Both the position numbers and the translations under genes were made by a program. A stretch of DNA of 36,366 nt from Coprothermobacterota bacterium (GTDB lineage Bacteria; Caldisericota; JANLFM01), in contig JAPLHV010000087.1 of assembly GCA_026389455.1 (NCBI GenBank), positions 1 through 36,366 on the forward strand, given 5' to 3'. The notes beneath the pieces were generated by a model, which worked only from the letters and a program-made list of their open reading frames with translations, made no database searches and was not told the origin of the DNA. Each line of letters starts with the position of its first letter. Position 1 is the first letter of the stretch. Of this stretch, positions 34,109 to 36,366 are shown in pieces.

Positions 34109-35341
34109 TCAGGGAGTTGAAGAAAGATCGCGAGCGTTTGTGCTAGAAAGAGGGATCGCAAGAGAAGGCAATTGGGCCGCCTCTTGAATGGCAAACAGCA
34201 AGCCCGGTAGTTTTTCCGCCAAGAGAGAGGGGAGTATCTCGTTGGCGATGAGGTAGCCCTCCCCGATCTCCATCGTGAAGGCGTAGGTTCCGAACTCCCC
34301 ATAAAGATAGTCATCCGAGTTGCCCGGATTGTATCCTGAGGGAAAGTCGAAAGAGACCTCAACCTTGCTTCGATTGGCGATCCCCTCTGCCAATGAAGCG
34401 AAGGCCTCGAAATCAGGCGCTTGCTCTTCGGTGAAACCCCAAGGAAAGTAGAGCAAGTCGCCGTAGGAGTGCAGAGAGACAGAGAGGAAAAACCGGTGTA
34501 CGATGGTAAAATCACGCAATGCCTGCGTTTCCGGCTCGGAGAAAGGGGCTGTTCCGGGATAACTCGAGTCACCGACGGGAGCCCCGATCCCATCGGCAGC
34601 GCCCTCCCACTGGGTGGAGAAATTACGGTTGAGATCAACCCCGTCTCGCGCTGGATCGAAGGGAGGGTCTCCAAGGAGGCGGACATTCTTTCGCCAGTCC
34701 CCCGCTCGATCAAGATCGCCTTCCCCGCTGAGGACATAGCCGTCCGGATTGAGGACCGGCACAATCCACACCGCTGTATGGAGCAGCGCTTTGGCGACCA
34801 TTTCCTTGTCCTCGGGAGAGGGATTCAGTAAGGCGTTCGCCAGGGCCAGCGCCAGCTCTCCCCCTAACCACTCGCAACCATGGGTCAATCCAACGATCAG
34901 CGCTTCTTTTTGGGGGGCTCGACTGCCGATTCCCAAGGCCCAGATCGGCCTTTGCTCGATGCTGGATCCGATCCGTCGTAGGCCAAGCGAAAGCGGTTGC
35001 CCCGACAAAGCGTTGAGAATTGTCTCGTACTCGGCCAGCGAGTGAAAGTGATCGAGGGAGAGAGGTATCGGAGAGGGCGAAACGGATGGGAGAATAGCCG
35101 CATCCGGCATAGCCTCTTCAACGGTGGTGGAGGGAGAGGGAGTATTTCCCGTCCCGTGAGAGATCAAGGGACTCTGCGGCGGGCCTTGCCCACATCCCAC
35201 CAGTAGACAGGTGAGGACCAGGAGCATAGCGATGCTCGTTCGGAAGAACCAAGCGCACTGGCAGTTGCGGTGATTGCGCGGCGTCCCTCCCATTTTGGGA
35301 GAAATCCTGACGCGTCCTTGCCTCGCACCCCTATTGCGCAT
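34109..35341 (-). CDS. M14-family zinc carboxypeptidase, lipoprotein
   Basis: 410 aa. A signal peptide with a long N-terminal region ends in lipobox LLVGC (C50); a Ser/Pro/Thr linker follows to about 95. Zinc ligands H154 and E157 are in THGCEW, and H291 in SLHSYG. Substrate-binding LNPDGY and DLNRNF (238-241) and catalytic E358 in TMEIGE complete the M14 site. It would trim C-terminal residues from extracellular peptides or cell-wall peptides. ATG at 35341 overlaps the upstream gene by 11 bp and has GGAGG nine bases upstream, so it is translationally linked to the CapA-like gene. Confidence 0.9.
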   Translation of the reverse strand: MRNRGARQGRVRISPKMGGTPRNHRNCQCAWFFRTSIAMLLVLTCLLVGCGQGPPQSPLISHGTGNTPSPSTTVEEAMPDAAILPSVSPSPIPLSLDHFHSLAEYETILNALSGQPLSLGLRRIGSSIEQRPIWALGIGSRAPQKEALIVGLTHGCEWLGGELALALANALLNPSPEDKEMVAKALLHTAVWIVPVLNPDGYVLSGEGDLDRAGDWRKNVRLLGDPPFDPARDGVDLNRNFSTQWEGAADGIGAPVGDSSYPGTAPFSEPETQALRDFTIVHRFFLSVSLHSYGDLLYFPWGFTEEQAPDFEAFASLAEGIANRSKVEVSFDFPSGYNPGNSDDYLYGEFGTYAFTMEIGEGYLIANEILPSLLAEKLPGLLFAIQEAAQLPSLAIPLSSTNARDLSSTP

Positions 35342-36366
35342 GATTCTTCGCCTCCAACTGCCGAACCCACGTAGCGGCGATGAGGCCCTCGCGCATCGTC
35401 AAACCGACGATCTTGCACCATTCAAGGCGACCCTTTGGTTCTAGCCTCACCTCCAGCAATTGGCCGCAGTCGTCGGAAGCGCTCGAACCAAAGAGACAAT
35501 CCCCCAGGCTATAGGCGATGACAGCGCCACGGTATGTTTCCACTCCTTGACAGGTATGGCTGTGGCTTCCCAGGATCAAACCGGCGCCGGCGTCGACAAG
35601 CTGGTGGGCCAGTTCTATTTGACTGGGCAGCGCTTGTGTGCTGCCCTCCTCGCCCCAGTGCAGGAAAACGACGATATGATCCACCCCCTCAGCCTTCGCG
35701 CTTTTCACAGCTTCCACCATCGGCGACGTTTCAATCAACGGGATGCCCACCCCTTCCCGAAACCAAAAGGGCCACCAGACCAGGTCTTCTTCGGCAAAGG
35801 CCAGGAAAGCGATGCGGATTCCCCCTTTCGCTACGGTGACGGAAGGGCTGTGAGACGGATCAGCGAACCCCACAGTCTGGATGCCGGCCTGGTCCAGCGC
35901 TTGGAAGGAATCCTGCAGACCTTCCCATTGATAGTCCCAGGAGTGGTTGTTGGCCAAGGAGATCAGGTCGATCTCCGCCTTTTGCAGGAAAGCCAAGCCA
36001 CCAGGGTCGCGAAATGTGTACGGTTTTTGCGGAGCGGGCGTCCCTCGTTGGGAGAGCGCGCACTCCAAGTTCCCCACCCGATAGTCCGCCTCCTGGAACA
36101 ATGGCTGAACCTCATCAAGGGCTCCGCTCGGGACGGAGCGCAACATGAGGTCGCCGCAAGCAATCAACAAGAGTGAAGGGGAAGGGTTAGCTGACCGCTC
36201 GCTCGCTCTCAACATGAGCATGGATGGGATAGAGAGAGAGTCAACGATAGATGGATCGGCGATCGGCGTGGCGAGGGCAGTGACCGCAGGCTGTTCGAGC
36301 GACGCCGGCTGAACTTGCAGATCGCCAGGCGTTGATCGACTCAGAGTGTGAGGAGACGTCCCATTC
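35331..36366 (-). CDS. CapA-family (PGA_cap) metallophosphoesterase-like protein, 5' end beyond window
   Basis: The domain starts at LLLIACGDLML and continues with VGNLECALSQRGTP, DLISLANNHSWDYQWEGL, AGIQTVGFAD, IVVFLHWGEE, LILGSHSHTCQGVETY and IAYSLGDCLF, the metal-binding blocks of CapA/PgsA-like calcineurin-fold enzymes linked to poly-gamma-glutamate capsules. The frame stays open from the Met at 36221 to the window edge, with a Ser/Pro/Thr-rich stretch like the linkers of nearby lipoproteins. The true start with a signal peptide is therefore probably outside. Operon with the M14 carboxypeptidase suggests handling of gamma-linked or wall peptides; this is inference. Confidence 0.85.
   Translation of the reverse strand, partial: NGTSPHTLSRSTPGDLQVQPASLEQPAVTALATPIADPSIVDSLSIPSMLMLRASERSANPSPSLLLIACGDLMLRSVPSGALDEVQPLFQEADYRVGNLECALSQRGTPAPQKPYTFRDPGGLAFLQKAEIDLISLANNHSWDYQWEGLQDSFQALDQAGIQTVGFADPSHSPSVTVAKGGIRIAFLAFAEEDLVWWPFWFREGVGIPLIETSPMVEAVKSAKAEGVDHIVVFLHWGEEGSTQALPSQIELAHQLVDAGAGLILGSHSHTCQGVETYRGAVIAYSLGDCLFGSSASDDCGQLLEVRLEPKGRLEWCKIVGLTMREGLIAATWVRQLEAKNHAQ

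Noticed and set aside
1-36366. tRNA and rRNA genes, known riboswitches
   Set aside because: Scanning for T-loop GGTTCGA-type motifs and familiar aptamer cores on both strands gave no supportable candidate by eye; covariance searches were not possible.

Overview
The window is about 36.4 kb of GC-rich (roughly 57-58%) bacterial chromosome. The genes have clear Shine-Dalgarno sites and many encode lipoproteins or secreted proteins. The mix of genes points to an uncultured, largely anaerobic bacterium, and I lean towards Chloroflexota (Anaerolineae-like). The pointers are an Etf-linked lactate oxidation cluster, ArsM with an AbrB-type partner, multi-PAS histidine kinases, Asp-box propellers, zinc-ribbon membrane proteins and abundant interspersed palindromes. 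That assignment is an inference from gene style, because no rRNA, tRNA or phylogenetic marker is present. There is no CRISPR array, prophage or complete IS element.

Left part (1-6.7 kb): a minus-strand cluster larA-etfB-etfA-glcD with 4-11 bp overlaps reads as a lactate racemase followed by an electron-transfer-flavoprotein-coupled D-lactate dehydrogenase (compare LctBCD of acetogens). A divergent GntR/FCD regulator lies upstream and overlaps a plus-strand M20 peptidase. larA is interrupted by a one-base frameshift exactly at a slippery G-GGA-AAA heptamer that has an upstream SD-like GGAGG.

6.9-12.3 kb: an envelope block. A FecR-domain membrane protein with two cytoplasmic zinc ribbons (also frameshifted) is followed, through an ATGA overlap, by a zinc-ribbon/TM/Pro-Thr-stalk protein and then by an Lgt-like membrane enzyme with altered catalytic residues. 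Two minus-strand lipoproteins follow: a metallo-beta-lactamase-fold hydrolase and a cupredoxin with one copper ligand replaced.

12.3-22.8 kb: a long repeat-filled intergenic region, a soluble histidine kinase with eight PAS domains, a hicBA toxin-antitoxin pair whose toxin gene is truncated at a REP-like sequence, a 7TM/3-PAS histidine kinase with a paralogous catalytic core, and an MFS exporter. No response regulator is present.

22.8-36.4 kb: a phospholipase B-like lipoprotein, a collapsed kelch-protein remnant, a MITE-like palindromic element, an AbrB-arsM pair, a membrane-anchored ABC substrate-binding protein, a 1173-residue secreted seven-blade Asp-box propeller protein, small genes, and an overlapping pair of M14 carboxypeptidase and CapA-like phosphoesterase cut by the right edge.

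The least explained structure is a composite, non-coding interspersed repeat of about 0.6-0.8 kb. It occurs at 12555-13357 (+), 32504-33085 (-) and, as a fragment, 18042-18129 (+). It combines an 18-bp periodic array, several perfect hairpins and a conserved terminal block, and all three copies lie between divergently transcribed genes.
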